Below are positions 1 to 8,408 of a DNA stretch of 45,356 nt, piece by piece (position 1 is the first letter of the stretch; each line of letters starts with the position of its first letter). Under the pieces are notes generated by a model. It saw nothing but the letters and a program-made list of their open reading frames with translations, was not told the DNA's origin and did not search any database. The stretch is from DATJGR01 sp035494855 (lineage in GTDB: Bacteria > Pseudomonadota > Gammaproteobacteria > Pseudomonadales > Azotimanducaceae): contig DATJGR010000197.1 in NCBI GenBank assembly GCA_035494855.1, positions 1 to 45,356 of the forward strand, in the 5' to 3' direction. The position numbers and the translations under genes were made by a program.

Positions 1-2
1 GC

Positions 3-884
3 GTAGCGTCGGTCGTGTCCTGGGCGATCGGTAACGAACTGAATCAGGCGACGCATCAGTTGCTCACTCTCGCCAGTGTGGCGCGCGATCGATCGAAGGA
101 TGGTTTCTACTACCGTGATGTTGTTTTGCTCGCAGTCGCCGCCGATGTTGTATGTCCGCCCGGGGCGCCCCTTTTCCAGTACTTCAAGCAGTCCGAGCAC
201 ATGATCGTCAACGTGCAGCCAGTCGCGCACTTGCATTCCGTCGCCATAAACCGGAATCGGCTGGTGGTGGAGAGCCTTCAAAATGGTCAACGGGATCAAC
301 TTCTCGGGGAACTGATACGGACCGTAATTGTTCGAGCAGTTGGTCACGAGCACCGGAAGACGGTAAGTCTCGAACCATGCACGCGCCAGATGGTCTGACC
401 CCGCCTTAGACGCGGAATACGGCGAATTTGGACTATAGGGAGTGTCTTCGGTAAATCGACCTGTGGCTCCGAGGCTGCCATAAACCTCATCCGTCGACAC
501 ATGCAGGAAGCGGAAGGAGTCTCCTTTGGCAATTGCATACTCGCGCGCGACCTCGAGCAGCCGATACGTCCCGACGACATTTGTCTGAATGAAGTCGCCC
601 GGGCCGTCGATCGAGCGATCGACATGTGTTTCGGCGGCCAGGTGCATGACCGCATCGGGGGCAAAATCGAAAAACGCGGTGCGCAGTCGCGCGGCGTCGC
701 AGATGTCGATCTGTTCGAAGCGATGCCCAGGCTTTTCCCAAACCTCAGAGAGATTGTCGAGGCTGCCCGAATACGTCAGCTTGTCGATCGTACAGACTTG
801 CGCGCTGCGCTCGAGCACGAGGTGACGAACCAGCGCGGAGCCGATGAACCCGGCGCCGCCCGTAACTAGCACTCGCATAGCCAT
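3..884 (-). CDS. rfbB: dTDP-glucose 4,6-dehydratase, C-terminus cut off by the window edge
   Basis: Extended short-chain dehydrogenase that makes dTDP-4-keto-6-deoxyglucose, the second step to dTDP-rhamnose, in the cytoplasm. Reading the minus strand from 884 gives an open frame to the left edge with no stop. The N-terminus carries the NAD-binding GGAGFIG motif. STDEVYG (catalytic Thr/Asp/Glu) and YSASK (the Tyr-x-x-x-Lys pair) follow in the usual order, and the last visible residues include DRPGHDRRY, typical of RmlB. About 294 residues are visible, so roughly 50-60 C-terminal residues of the usual ~350 are missing. A second ATG six bases downstream (878) would also fit the family start. It begins 9 bases after the manC stop in the same direction, so it belongs to the same polysaccharide operon; rfbA, rfbC and rfbD could lie beyond the left edge. 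Confidence 0.96.
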   Translation of the reverse strand, partial: MAMRVLVTGGAGFIGSALVRHLVLERSAQVCTIDKLTYSGSLDNLSEVWEKPGHRFEQIDICDAARLRTAFFDFAPDAVMHLAAETHVDRSIDGPGDFIQTNVVGTYRLLEVAREYAIAKGDSFRFLHVSTDEVYGSLGATGRFTEDTPYSPNSPYSASKAGSDHLARAWFETYRLPVLVTNCSNNYGPYQFPEKLIPLTILKALHHQPIPVYGDGMQVRDWLHVDDHVLGLLEVLEKGRPGRTYNIGGDCEQNNITVVETILRSIARHTGESEQLMRRLIQFVTDRPGHDRRY

Positions 885-893
885 TGAACCCGT

Positions 894-2303
894 CTATCCG
901 CGACCGTAAGCGTCCTGAAACCGAACGATGTCGTCTTCCCCTAGATACGACCCAACCTGAACTTCCATCAGATGCAGCGGAATCTTACCGGGATTCGCCA
1001 ACCGGTGTTTGCTGCCGATGGGAATGTAGGTCGACTGGTTTTCGTGCACGACGAATTCTTTGTCGCCGCAAGTGACCGTCGCAGTTCCCTGCACGACGAT
1101 CCAATGTTCGGAACGGTGATGGTGCATCTGCAGCGACAGTGTCGCACCCGGATTCACGGTCAGACGTTTGACCTGATAGCGGTCGCCCTGCTCGACCGTC
1201 TCGTAGGTTCCCCACGGGCGATATACCCGCTGATGCGTCTGATGTTCCGACCGCTTCGTCGCGCGCAACTTCTCTACCACCCGCTTGACGTCTTGCGCGT
1301 GGTCGCGGTGCGCCACCAAGACGGCGTCAGCAGTCTCGATGACCATCAGGTCCTTCACGCCCACGCTCGCGAGCAGTCGTCCCTCGGATATCAGCAGCGA
1401 GCCCGACGTGTCGACTGTGACGACGTCTCCTCGAATGTGGTTGCCGCCGCTGTCGCGCGGCGAGACTTCCCACAGGGCTTTCCACGACCCGACGTCGCTC
1501 CAGCCCACATTGATCGGCAGCACCACGGAACGGCGCGTCTTCTCCATCACCGCATAGTCGATCGACTCGGAAGGGCACTTGCTGAACTCGGCGCCTGGGC
1601 GCATGAAGTCGAGATCGTTCGACATGTTCCGAGCCGCGCTTTGGCAAGCATTGAAGATGTCCGGTCGATGTTTCTCGAGTTCCTTGAGGTACGTGCTGGC
1701 CTTGAACATGAACAAGCCACTGTTCCAGTAGTATCCGCCGGCGGCGAGGTAACTGCGTGCCGTATCGGCATCGGGCTTTTCGACGAACTGCTCAACTTCG
1801 TGCGCGCCCGCGCCGATTCCCGCGCCGGCTTTGATGTAGCCGTAGCCGGTCTCTGGAACTTCCGCGAGTATTCCGAACGTCAGCAACCGATCTTCGCGAA
1901 CCAGGTCTGCACCAGTCGCGACAGCGGTGCGAAACGCTGCGGGATCGGCGATGTGGTGATCGGCGGCGAGTATCAACATCACCGGATCGTCACCGCCCGA
2001 CATGGCCTGGAGCGCAGCCAACGCGATGGCAGGTGCCGTGTTGCGCGCAGCAGGTTCCAGCACAATTGCGCCCCACTCCACTCCGATCGCGCGACACTGC
2101 TCCGCAACGATGAAGCGATGCTCTTCGTTGCAGATCAGATACGGAGCAGCGGCGTCGAGACCCTCGATACGCAACAACGTGTCTTGCAGCATCGTATGAG
2201 GGCCGGTGAGCCTGAGGAACTGTTTCGGATACAGCTCGCGCGACAACGGCCACAAACGTGTACCTGCGCCCCCGGCGAGTACCACTGGAAGAACGGACTT
2301 CAT
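894..2303 (-). CDS. manC: Bifunctional mannose-1-phosphate guanylyltransferase / mannose-6-phosphate isomerase
   Basis: Makes GDP-mannose from mannose-1-phosphate and GTP, and probably also interconverts fructose-6-phosphate and mannose-6-phosphate (type II PMI). The protein has 469 residues. The nucleotidyltransferase signature GGAGTRLWPLSR is at residues 11-22, followed by the YPKQF segment. The C-terminal third is a cupin with the metal-binding stretch MHHHRSEHW and the RPWGTYE entry motif of AlgA/XanB/ManC proteins. I chose the ATG at 2303 because GGAG lies nine bases upstream; an in-frame ATG at 2318 would add five residues. It lies between a glycosyltransferase and rfbB, so the locus supplies both GDP-mannose and dTDP-deoxysugars. 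Confidence 0.96.
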   Translation of the reverse strand: MKSVLPVVLAGGAGTRLWPLSRELYPKQFLRLTGPHTMLQDTLLRIEGLDAAAPYLICNEEHRFIVAEQCRAIGVEWGAIVLEPAARNTAPAIALAALQAMSGGDDPVMLILAADHHIADPAAFRTAVATGADLVREDRLLTFGILAEVPETGYGYIKAGAGIGAGAHEVEQFVEKPDADTARSYLAAGGYYWNSGLFMFKASTYLKELEKHRPDIFNACQSAARNMSNDLDFMRPGAEFSKCPSESIDYAVMEKTRRSVVLPINVGWSDVGSWKALWEVSPRDSGGNHIRGDVVTVDTSGSLLISEGRLLASVGVKDLMVIETADAVLVAHRDHAQDVKRVVEKLRATKRSEHQTHQRVYRPWGTYETVEQGDRYQVKRLTVNPGATLSLQMHHHRSEHWIVVQGTATVTCGDKEFVVHENQSTYIPIGSKHRLANPGKIPLHLMEVQVGSYLGEDDIVRFQDAYGRG

Positions 2304-2331
2304 GTAGTGCTGCTCCATTGCCGGCGATCGG

Positions 2332-3159
2332 TCAAACGATCCGCCAGCCGTATCGATTGAAGAACCTCACACCGGATCGCAGGAAATGAACGACCCGGCG
2401 GAGGTCACGTCGCGCCGTGTGACCGCCGTAGTGCGTGATACGGGCTTGTGGCAGTTCGACGATCCTGCCGTAGTTCTTGACGCGCAACGACAAATCGTAG
2501 TCTTCGAAGTACAGGAAGTATCGTTCGTCGAACCCGTTCACTTTCTTCAACGTGTCGGTGCGGCACAGCATGAAGCAGCCGCTCGCGAGCGTGACCGACT
2601 TCGGTGCGTCACACGGCAACTCACCGCCGTAGGTGTACCGCGCCACACGGCGCCCCAACAGTCCATCCGAACTGCGAACTGCGAGGGCGCGCAGCAACAA
2701 TACGAGCAACGACGGATGTCGCTTCGACAGGCGCGCATATTCGTTCTGCGGATCGAAACCCTGCGGAACGAGCATTGCGACCTCGGCGTGCTCGTCCAGA
2801 TACCGCAGCCCTTCGAGGACTGCATCGGTTTCCAAGAACACATCCGGGTTGAGGATCAGGTGATAGTCGGATGACACGGTTTCAAGCGCGCGGTTCTGGC
2901 CCGCACCGTAGCCCACGTTGCCGTGTCCCTTTACGACGCGCAGACGAACGTACTCGGGGGCGCATACGCGGATCTTCTCGACCGCGCATTCGATCGCAGC
3001 AATGTCCTCCTCGCGCGTGTCGTTAATGACCACCGCGAGGTCGGCGACCACGGGGTATTCGGTTCGGGTGCGTCTCAGCGCGCATATGAGGCTCTCGACA
3101 AGGGCGCTGAAGAGCGCCACGTTGGACCGAAATGTAACGATACTGGCGGACAGGCGCAT
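2332..3159 (-). CDS. Family-2 glycosyltransferase, rhamnosyltransferase-like
   Basis: Protein of 275 residues with a GT-A fold typical of GT2 enzymes that add sugars to lipid-linked surface-polysaccharide intermediates. The N-terminal strand RLSASIVTFRSN is followed by a GYGAGQNRAL segment and the nucleotide-sugar/metal site around LILNPDVFLE. FDERYFLYFEDYDLSLR near residue 220 is the acceptor/catalytic region seen in WbbL-type rhamnosyltransferases. The open frame extends 357 bases further upstream, but that part lies over the neighbouring gene in another frame. The ATG at 3159, five bases after the preceding stop, is therefore the likely start. The donor sugar cannot be read from sequence; dTDP-rhamnose or GDP-mannose would fit the neighbours. 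Confidence 0.9.
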   Translation of the reverse strand: MRLSASIVTFRSNVALFSALVESLICALRRTRTEYPVVADLAVVINDTREEDIAAIECAVEKIRVCAPEYVRLRVVKGHGNVGYGAGQNRALETVSSDYHLILNPDVFLETDAVLEGLRYLDEHAEVAMLVPQGFDPQNEYARLSKRHPSLLVLLLRALAVRSSDGLLGRRVARYTYGGELPCDAPKSVTLASGCFMLCRTDTLKKVNGFDERYFLYFEDYDLSLRVKNYGRIVELPQARITHYGGHTARRDLRRVVHFLRSGVRFFNRYGWRIV

Positions 3160-3164
3160 AGGCG

Positions 3165-4139
3165 TCAGTTTCCCGGCACCAGGGATTTGCTCAACGCTCG
3201 CCAGATCATACCTGTTGGCGCGATCGCACCCATTTGTACCGCACGTCTCTTGGCGGGCAGCCCTTTGAGCCCCTTCAATGCATCCAACTTCGCGTGGACC
3301 ACGACGCCAAACTGCCCCCTGAGCGCGCATACCACTATCATCATCGCGTTCATGACGACGTGCAGCGGCAGCAGCAGCCAAATCAAGCCGGCGGGCATGT
3401 TCTTGGCGAAGACCCAAACGAGATTGCGCTGGCCGTAGTAGGTTGCCGTCGGCGAGCGATAGCCCGAGAGGCCCGAGCCCACGTGCTCCACCGTTGCCGC
3501 TGTTACGAGACGACACCCGTAACTCTTCAGGCGTAGACGAAACCCGAGGTCTACATCTTCCATGTAACAGAACAGATCGCTGTCGAATCCACCGACGCTA
3601 CGCACCGCATCAAGTCGATAAAGCGCGGCTGCCGCACAGGCGCAGAAGACGTCGCGGTCGACGAGCCAGGCCCGATCGAGCGGTTGCCCGTGCCGACGGC
3701 GCCACGCTGAGCCGCAGATGTGGTACGCATCGCCCAAGCCGTCGACCTCGGTCGGTGCGTCGGCACGCAGCAGACATGACGCCCACGACGCGTAACCCGC
3801 TCCGCCATTCGCTGCGGCGAGCAATTTCGCCAGCCAGTCCGGCGCGGCAAAAGCGTCCGGATTCAACAGCGCAACATACTCCATGCCCAGGCTCGAACAG
3901 ACGTCGAATGCCTGATTGTTCGCCGCTGCGAAACCGACATTGGTGCTGTTGGCGATGTATCGAAACTGCGGAAATCGGGAGCGCGCATCGATCAGCGATC
4001 CGTCTTCGCTCGCATTGTCCACGACGATGACGTGATCGGGTCGGCGCAACTGCGCGTCGATCGCGAGCAGGCACCGTGGCAGATATTTGCCGCCATTGAA
4101 GTTGACAACCACTATTGCAACGGAGCCCAGTATCGTCAC
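3165..4139 (-). CDS. Family-2 glycosyltransferase with C-terminal hydrophobic segment
   Basis: Protein of 324 residues. The N-terminus VAIVVVNFNGGKYLP and the VIVVDNASEDGS motif are classical for GT2 rhamnosyl/mannosyltransferases. YVALLNPDAF carries the NPD metal/nucleotide site, and FCYMEDVDLGFRLRLKSYG is the ED-containing catalytic block. A hydrophobic stretch near residues 250-275 (LIWLLLPLHVVMNAMMIVV) suggests membrane association. The start codon is GTG and overlaps the stop of the upstream gene by four bases (GTGA), which points to translational coupling. It probably adds a sugar to the growing repeat unit on the cytoplasmic face of the inner membrane. Specificity is unknown. Confidence 0.9.
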   Translation of the reverse strand: MTILGSVAIVVVNFNGGKYLPRCLLAIDAQLRRPDHVIVVDNASEDGSLIDARSRFPQFRYIANSTNVGFAAANNQAFDVCSSLGMEYVALLNPDAFAAPDWLAKLLAAANGGAGYASWASCLLRADAPTEVDGLGDAYHICGSAWRRRHGQPLDRAWLVDRDVFCACAAAALYRLDAVRSVGGFDSDLFCYMEDVDLGFRLRLKSYGCRLVTAATVEHVGSGLSGYRSPTATYYGQRNLVWVFAKNMPAGLIWLLLPLHVVMNAMMIVVCALRGQFGVVVHAKLDALKGLKGLPAKRRAVQMGAIAPTGMIWRALSKSLVPGN

Positions 4140-5386
4140 GGCTTACGTCCGACCACTTCAGAGGCGCGCGCAGCCGAGTTCAATCCCACGCTTTCGCGTG
4201 TTTTCCCGATCATATTCGACGTCACCCCAACAACCATCGCAATCGCAACAGGCACCCATAACAACAACCAACTGAGACCTACCTTGTCGATCAGCTCCCA
4301 ACCGTCGAACAGATAGGCACTCATGCCTGTTGCCAACAGGGCCGCTCCCAGTTTGGCTTCAGGTCGGTGGGCCGCCTGCAGCAGCCTCCAACCCGCACAA
4401 CTCAGCAAGCTCAGTAAGAGTAACAGGCCCACCAGTCCGCCTTGCAACGCGCTCGACAAATACAGGCTGTGGGAGTGCAGAAAGGTATGGCCCTCGAGTG
4501 CGACGTCGTCGCGCGTAAGGATGCCCAGGCCAAACCACGGTCCGTTCTCGACCAGCCGCTGCCACTCGATATTCCAGATCTCCAGCCTGAAGCTGTCGCC
4601 GCGGGGAAGCAGTGCTCCTTGCCATTCGGGACGAACAACGAACACGGCAATACCAAGCGTGGCTGCAGCCAGCAGCGGAGCGGCAAGCCAAAGTAACCGG
4701 GCTGGCGAAGCCGGGCGCAAGTTCGTGACAATCAAAATCCAGATTCCCACTGCGCCCGCGAGGTAGCCATTGCGCGAACCGGTGGCGTAGACGGCCAAAC
4801 TGATTACCGCAACACCCACCGTGCCAATCGCACGCCACCACGTAACTTCTGCAATCGCGCAACTCAATGCGAACAGCATGCCTCCATCAAAGGCCAGCGC
4901 CGCAACCACGCTGTTGTCCAGCTGGCCGAGGCCGGTCAGCCGTCCATCCCAGGTTGGATGCAAGCGCAAGTTGATGAGCGCAGCCACTGCGGCAATGCCA
5001 CCACTCACGGCGAGGCCGCGCGAGAGCCATTGCATGAGGTTCGGAATTCGCGCCAGTGACGACGACAACGCGCCGACGAACGTCACAATCAGCAGGCAGC
5101 GCGAATAAACCGAGAGAGCGCTTCGCATCGGATGTTCCGTCGACCACCAGACGGATGACGAGAAATAGAGGAGCAATGCCACGAATAGTGCGCCCAGGAG
5201 CCGCGACTCGAGGAACGGGCGCCACCGGTCGGCGCCGGCGACGAGCGCGAGCACTGCGACCACATAGGTCGGGAAGCTCGCGCCGCTCTGAGACGGCATC
5301 AGAAACACGCTGAACAATGAGAGCGCAACCAATAGCCCGACGACCCGATCGAGTGTCGTTGTCTGCTGGGCAATCCGGGATACCAT
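4136..5386 (-). CDS. O-antigen ligase / polymerase family membrane protein
   Basis: Polytopic inner-membrane protein of 416 residues with roughly ten to twelve hydrophobic segments. A large periplasmic loop between the later segments contains RGDSFRLEIWNI and a HSHSLYLSS motif. These are features of the Wzy_C/WaaL superfamily, whose members either ligate O-antigen to lipid A-core or polymerise repeat units. Ligase and polymerase cannot be separated reliably from one sequence. The start was set at the ATG at 5386; a GTG directly before it (5389) is in frame. The 3' end overlaps the next glycosyltransferase by four bases. It is the first gene of the tightly packed glycosylation block, so a promoter is expected in 5387-5512, but I see no convincing one. 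Confidence 0.85.
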   Translation of the reverse strand: MVSRIAQQTTTLDRVVGLLVALSLFSVFLMPSQSGASFPTYVVAVLALVAGADRWRPFLESRLLGALFVALLLYFSSSVWWSTEHPMRSALSVYSRCLLIVTFVGALSSSLARIPNLMQWLSRGLAVSGGIAAVAALINLRLHPTWDGRLTGLGQLDNSVVAALAFDGGMLFALSCAIAEVTWWRAIGTVGVAVISLAVYATGSRNGYLAGAVGIWILIVTNLRPASPARLLWLAAPLLAAATLGIAVFVVRPEWQGALLPRGDSFRLEIWNIEWQRLVENGPWFGLGILTRDDVALEGHTFLHSHSLYLSSALQGGLVGLLLLLSLLSCAGWRLLQAAHRPEAKLGAALLATGMSAYLFDGWELIDKVGLSWLLLWVPVAIAMVVGVTSNMIGKTRESVGLNSAARASEVVGRKP

Positions 5387-5512
5387 CACTCAGTTCCGAT
5401 TCCAGTGTTGTCGTCTTGTGCCCACCGCCTAACGAATGAGGTGGAGCGCGGTACGAACCAAGGGCCACAACGTCGCCCGACCCGCCGCGCACGTGCCCCA
5501 ATGTCATTCGAT

Positions 5513-6301
5513 TCACTTTACGATGAGGCCCTGGCCCGTCGGCAGCGACAAGATCTCGATCCCAATCGCATTCGCCGCAGCGTCCAGCGCAACGGTTTGC
5601 TGTTCGTGTCCGTGATACGCGTAGTCGTCAAGCAGCACCATTGCGCCTGGAGACAAACGACCCCAGAAGAAGGTGAATGCCGCTGTCTCTGGATATGCAC
5701 AATTCATGTCGAGATGCAGAAAGGCGACTTCGACCGACGGAATGGTCGGAAGTACGTCGGGAACGGACCCTTGCACGATAACTGCGTTTGACCACTCGGC
5801 AAAATTCCTGCGCACGCGCTCCACGTCGGTTACGTACGCTCCCTGTGCAAGCGCGGCATCGGCTAAACCGCGTCTGCCGAGCATGACTTCCGCCTCGCTG
5901 TACTGATTCGTTGGGGGGCCCTTCCAAGTGTCGACAAGATAGAACTTTCGGTCGAGATGGTCCCATCCCAGCCTATGCATGATGGCCGAACTGATGACGC
6001 CCGCGTTCACGCCGCATTCGATGAAATCTCCAGCAGCTCGCAAACTCGCCTTCGCAGCCCATAGCGCAACGTGCACACGCCACTCGAATGCGGGGTCAAC
6101 ACCATGTCCGGCCTCTACACCACGACCATAAGCCGCCCGAAAACCGGGGAGCTGTCGAAAGTGGTCATTGTGTATGGTCGCGAGTCCGTCGTGAGCGTAG
6201 GTCGCTCGGGACAAATGGAAGCCGGCTTTGGCGAGTCCCTTGTCGACGAACTTCTTCAGCGATCGCTTCACTTGCGCTCGTCGCGCGTCAGACGAAGCCA
6301 T
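5513..6301 (-). CDS. TylF/MycF-family SAM-dependent O-methyltransferase
   Basis: Protein of 262 residues resembling the macrocin-O-methyltransferase family, class I SAM enzymes that use a divalent metal to methylate sugar hydroxyls. Visible features are a GDFIECGVNAGVISSA segment near residues 91-106 (SAM site), FYLVDTWKGPP near residue 125, LDMNCAYPET, and a LLDDYAYHGHEQQ block that holds the paired aspartates of the metal/acid site. The open frame continues upstream to 6355, but that part lies inside the tRNA gene. The ATG at 6301 is therefore used. Family members occur both in antibiotic clusters and in O-antigen loci. With glycosyltransferases next door, methylation of a surface-glycan sugar is the likely role. 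Confidence 0.85.
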   Translation of the reverse strand: MASSDARRAQVKRSLKKFVDKGLAKAGFHLSRATYAHDGLATIHNDHFRQLPGFRAAYGRGVEAGHGVDPAFEWRVHVALWAAKASLRAAGDFIECGVNAGVISSAIMHRLGWDHLDRKFYLVDTWKGPPTNQYSEAEVMLGRRGLADAALAQGAYVTDVERVRRNFAEWSNAVIVQGSVPDVLPTIPSVEVAFLHLDMNCAYPETAAFTFFWGRLSPGAMVLLDDYAYHGHEQQTVALDAAANAIGIEILSLPTGQGLIVK

Positions 6302-6321
6302 GCAATCCTCGCGAATCGGTG

Positions 6322-6398
6322 TGGTGGGCCCACCAGGGCTCGAACCTGGGACCAATCGATTATGAGTCGACTGCTCTAACCAACTGAGCTATGGGCCC
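6322..6398 (-). tRNA. tRNA with CAU anticodon, probably tRNA-Ile2 (lysidine-modified)
   Basis: Read on the minus strand, the 77-base segment folds as a complete tRNA. The 7-bp acceptor stem is GGGCCCA paired with TGGGCCC, the D arm has GCTCAGTTGGTTAGAGC, the anticodon loop is CTCATAA, the T arm has GGTTCGAGCC, and the CCA end is encoded. A CAU anticodon can belong to Met or to Ile2. The anticodon stem-loop GACTCATAATC matches E. coli ileX better than metT as I recall them. C at positions 4 and 5 of the acceptor stem fits what is known of TilS recognition of Ile2. Elongator tRNA-Met is the alternative. It lies downstream of the rpoD terminator on the same strand. Confidence 0.9.
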
Positions 6399-6402
6399 TG
6401 AA

Positions 6403-6435
6403 CAAATCGCGTCGGCGCCGTCCGTGGCGCCGACG
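6403..6435 (-). terminator. Intrinsic terminator after rpoD
   Basis: A perfect 10-bp inverted repeat (6410-6419 with 6426-6435, six-base loop) lies 16 bases beyond the rpoD stop. On the transcribed strand the stem is followed by ATTTGTT, a short and imperfect U tract. It probably ends the rpsU-dnaG-rpoD transcript just before the tRNA gene, with some read-through possible. Confidence 0.75.
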
Positions 6436-6451
6436 TGTGCGACTCAACCGA

Positions 6452-8263
6452 TCAGTTGGTTTCGTCGAGGAAGCTGCGCAGATGCTCCGAACGGCTCGGA
6501 TGGCGGAGTTTACGCAACGCTTTCGCTTCGATCTGCCGGATGCGTTCCCGGGTCACGTCGAACTGTTTGCCCACTTCTTCGAGCGTGTGATCGGTGTTCA
6601 TGTCGATGCCGAAGCGCATACGAAGAACCTTCGCCTCGCGCGCGGTGAGACCCGCGAGCACCTCGCGCGTCGCTTCGCGGAGACCTTCGCCGGTTGCGAG
6701 ATCGATCGGCGAACCGATGGTGACATCTTCGATGAAGTCGCCCAGATGCGAATCTTCGTCGTCGCCGATCGGCGTTTCCATCGAGATCGGTTCTTTCGCG
6801 ATCTTCAACACCCTGCGGACTTTGTCTTCTGGCATTTCCATTCGCGTGCCGAGTTCTTCCGGCGTCGGTTCGCGGCCCATCTCCTGCAGCATCTGCCGCG
6901 AGACGCGGTTGAGCTTGTTGATCGTTTCGATCATGTGCACCGGAATGCGGATGGTGCGCGCCTGGTCCGCGATCGAACGCGTGATGGCCTGACGGATCCA
7001 CCACGTCGCGTAAGTCGAGAACTTGTAGCCGCGGCGGTATTCGAACTTGTCTACCGCTTTCATCAGGCCGATGTTGCCTTCCTGGATGAGGTCGAGGAAC
7101 TGCAGACCGCGGTTCGTGTACTTCTTCGCGATCGAAATCACGAGCCGCAGGTTCGCCTCGACCATGTCCTTCTTCGCGCGGCGCGCCTTCGCTTCGCCCA
7201 GCGACATGCGTCGGTTGATGTCCTTGATCTCGCTGACGCTGAGCCCCGTCTCCTGCGTGATCGCCTTCAGCTTCTTCTGCGCGCGAATGATCTCGTCGCG
7301 TTGTTCTTCGAGCGCCGCGCTGTAGTCCTTCTTCGCCTTGGTGTGCTTGTTCACCCAGGCGATGCTGGTCTCGTTGCCCTGGAACTCCTTCAGGAACACT
7401 TTGCGCGGCATGCGCGCGCGGCGCACGCACGCGATCATGATGGCGCGTTCCTGGCGACGAACCCGCGCGAGTGCTTCGCGCGGCATTTCGACGATTTCGT
7501 CGTAGTGGCGCGGCACCAGCTTGAACACCGAGAACACTTCGCCGAGCTTCTCCAGATCCTTCTTCGCAGCGGCGCTGGTGCGACCTTTAGCCAGCGTCTT
7601 TACTGTTTTCGCGGCTTGACGTTTCAGGATGTTGAAGCGGCGCTTTGCCTCGATCGGATCGGGTCCTTTCTCTTCCTCTTCCTCGTCTTCGTCCTTCTCG
7701 ACGGCTTGCATCGTGAGGTCGACCTGCGCCGCCTCGGGCACCTCGTCGGTGGGATCGAGATAACCGACCAGCAGGTCGTATAGACGTGCTTCCTTCGTGA
7801 CGTCGGCGTACGTCTCGAGAATGTAGTCGACCGGCCCCGGATAGTAGGAAAGCGCGGTGAGTACGTCGCGGATGCCCTCTTCGATGCGCTTGGCAATGGC
7901 GATTTCGCCTTCGCGCGTGAGCAGTTCGACCGTACCCATCTCGCGCATGTACATGCGCACCGGATCGGTGGTGCGACCCGCTTCGGTTTCCACTGCGGCC
8001 AGTGCGGCGGCGGCTTCTTCGGCCGCCAATTCGTCGGCGGTGCTCTCGCCACCTGTCAGCAGATCGTCGGCGTCGGGGGCCACCTCGTATACGGTGATCC
8101 CCATGTCGTTGATCATGCCGATGATGTCTTCGATCTGATCCGGGTCGGAGATGTCGTCCGGCAGGTGGTCGTTGACCTCCGCGTAAGTCAGGAATCCTTG
8201 CTCCTTACCCTTGGCAATCAGCTCTTTCAAACGGGACTGCTGCTGCGTGGTATCAGTGCTCAT
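6452..8263 (-). CDS. rpoD: RNA polymerase primary sigma factor, sigma-70
   Basis: Housekeeping sigma factor of 603 residues (E. coli has 613). All regions are visible in order. Region 1.1 lies at the N-terminus, and region 1.2 is near MYMREMGTVELLTREGE. An acidic non-conserved insert contains a DEDEEEEE run. Region 2 has FSTYATWWIRQAITR for -10 binding and melting. Region 3 is followed by region 4, with the helix-turn-helix LEEVGKQFDVTRERIRQIE for -35 recognition. The ATG at 8263 follows AGAGGTCTC and gives the usual N-terminus; the frame is open 36 codons further without homology. It is the last gene of the rpsU-yqeY-dnaG-rpoD operon, 145 bases after dnaG. Confidence 0.98.
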   Translation of the reverse strand: MSTDTTQQQSRLKELIAKGKEQGFLTYAEVNDHLPDDISDPDQIEDIIGMINDMGITVYEVAPDADDLLTGGESTADELAAEEAAAALAAVETEAGRTTDPVRMYMREMGTVELLTREGEIAIAKRIEEGIRDVLTALSYYPGPVDYILETYADVTKEARLYDLLVGYLDPTDEVPEAAQVDLTMQAVEKDEDEEEEEKGPDPIEAKRRFNILKRQAAKTVKTLAKGRTSAAAKKDLEKLGEVFSVFKLVPRHYDEIVEMPREALARVRRQERAIMIACVRRARMPRKVFLKEFQGNETSIAWVNKHTKAKKDYSAALEEQRDEIIRAQKKLKAITQETGLSVSEIKDINRRMSLGEAKARRAKKDMVEANLRLVISIAKKYTNRGLQFLDLIQEGNIGLMKAVDKFEYRRGYKFSTYATWWIRQAITRSIADQARTIRIPVHMIETINKLNRVSRQMLQEMGREPTPEELGTRMEMPEDKVRRVLKIAKEPISMETPIGDDEDSHLGDFIEDVTIGSPIDLATGEGLREATREVLAGLTAREAKVLRMRFGIDMNTDHTLEEVGKQFDVTRERIRQIEAKALRKLRHPSRSEHLRSFLDETN

Positions 8264-8326
8264 GAGACCTCTACTGTTGAGACTGTTGCGCGGACGCGAA
8301 CGCATGCACGAACGCACCCGCCATGT

Positions 8327-8346
8327 TGCCGCGAAAAAACGCGGCA
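8327..8346. other. Stem-loop between dnaG and rpoD
   Basis: Seven-base-pair perfect inverted repeat TGCCGCG/CGCGGCA with a loop of six identical bases (U6 on the rpoD strand). It lies in the 145-base gap between the dnaG stop and the rpoD start. In E. coli this gap contains an mRNA processing site, so a similar role in setting rpoD mRNA levels is possible. The lack of a U tract after the stem argues against a terminator. Confidence 0.5.
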
Positions 8347-8408
8347 GTATATCCGCATTGATGGGGCACAACTAGCTGGAAACAAGCTCCTTGCGGACGG
8401 CTTCAAGC

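Noticed and set aside
5513..6355. Longer N-terminus of the TylF-like methyltransferase
   Set aside because: The extra 18 codons are read from the tRNA gene; the ATG at 6301 is the first outside it.
6437..7783. Long open frame of 448 codons on the plus strand
   Set aside because: It is antisense to rpoD, is rich in Arg/His/Asp, and resembles no family. It arises from the codon bias of the real gene.
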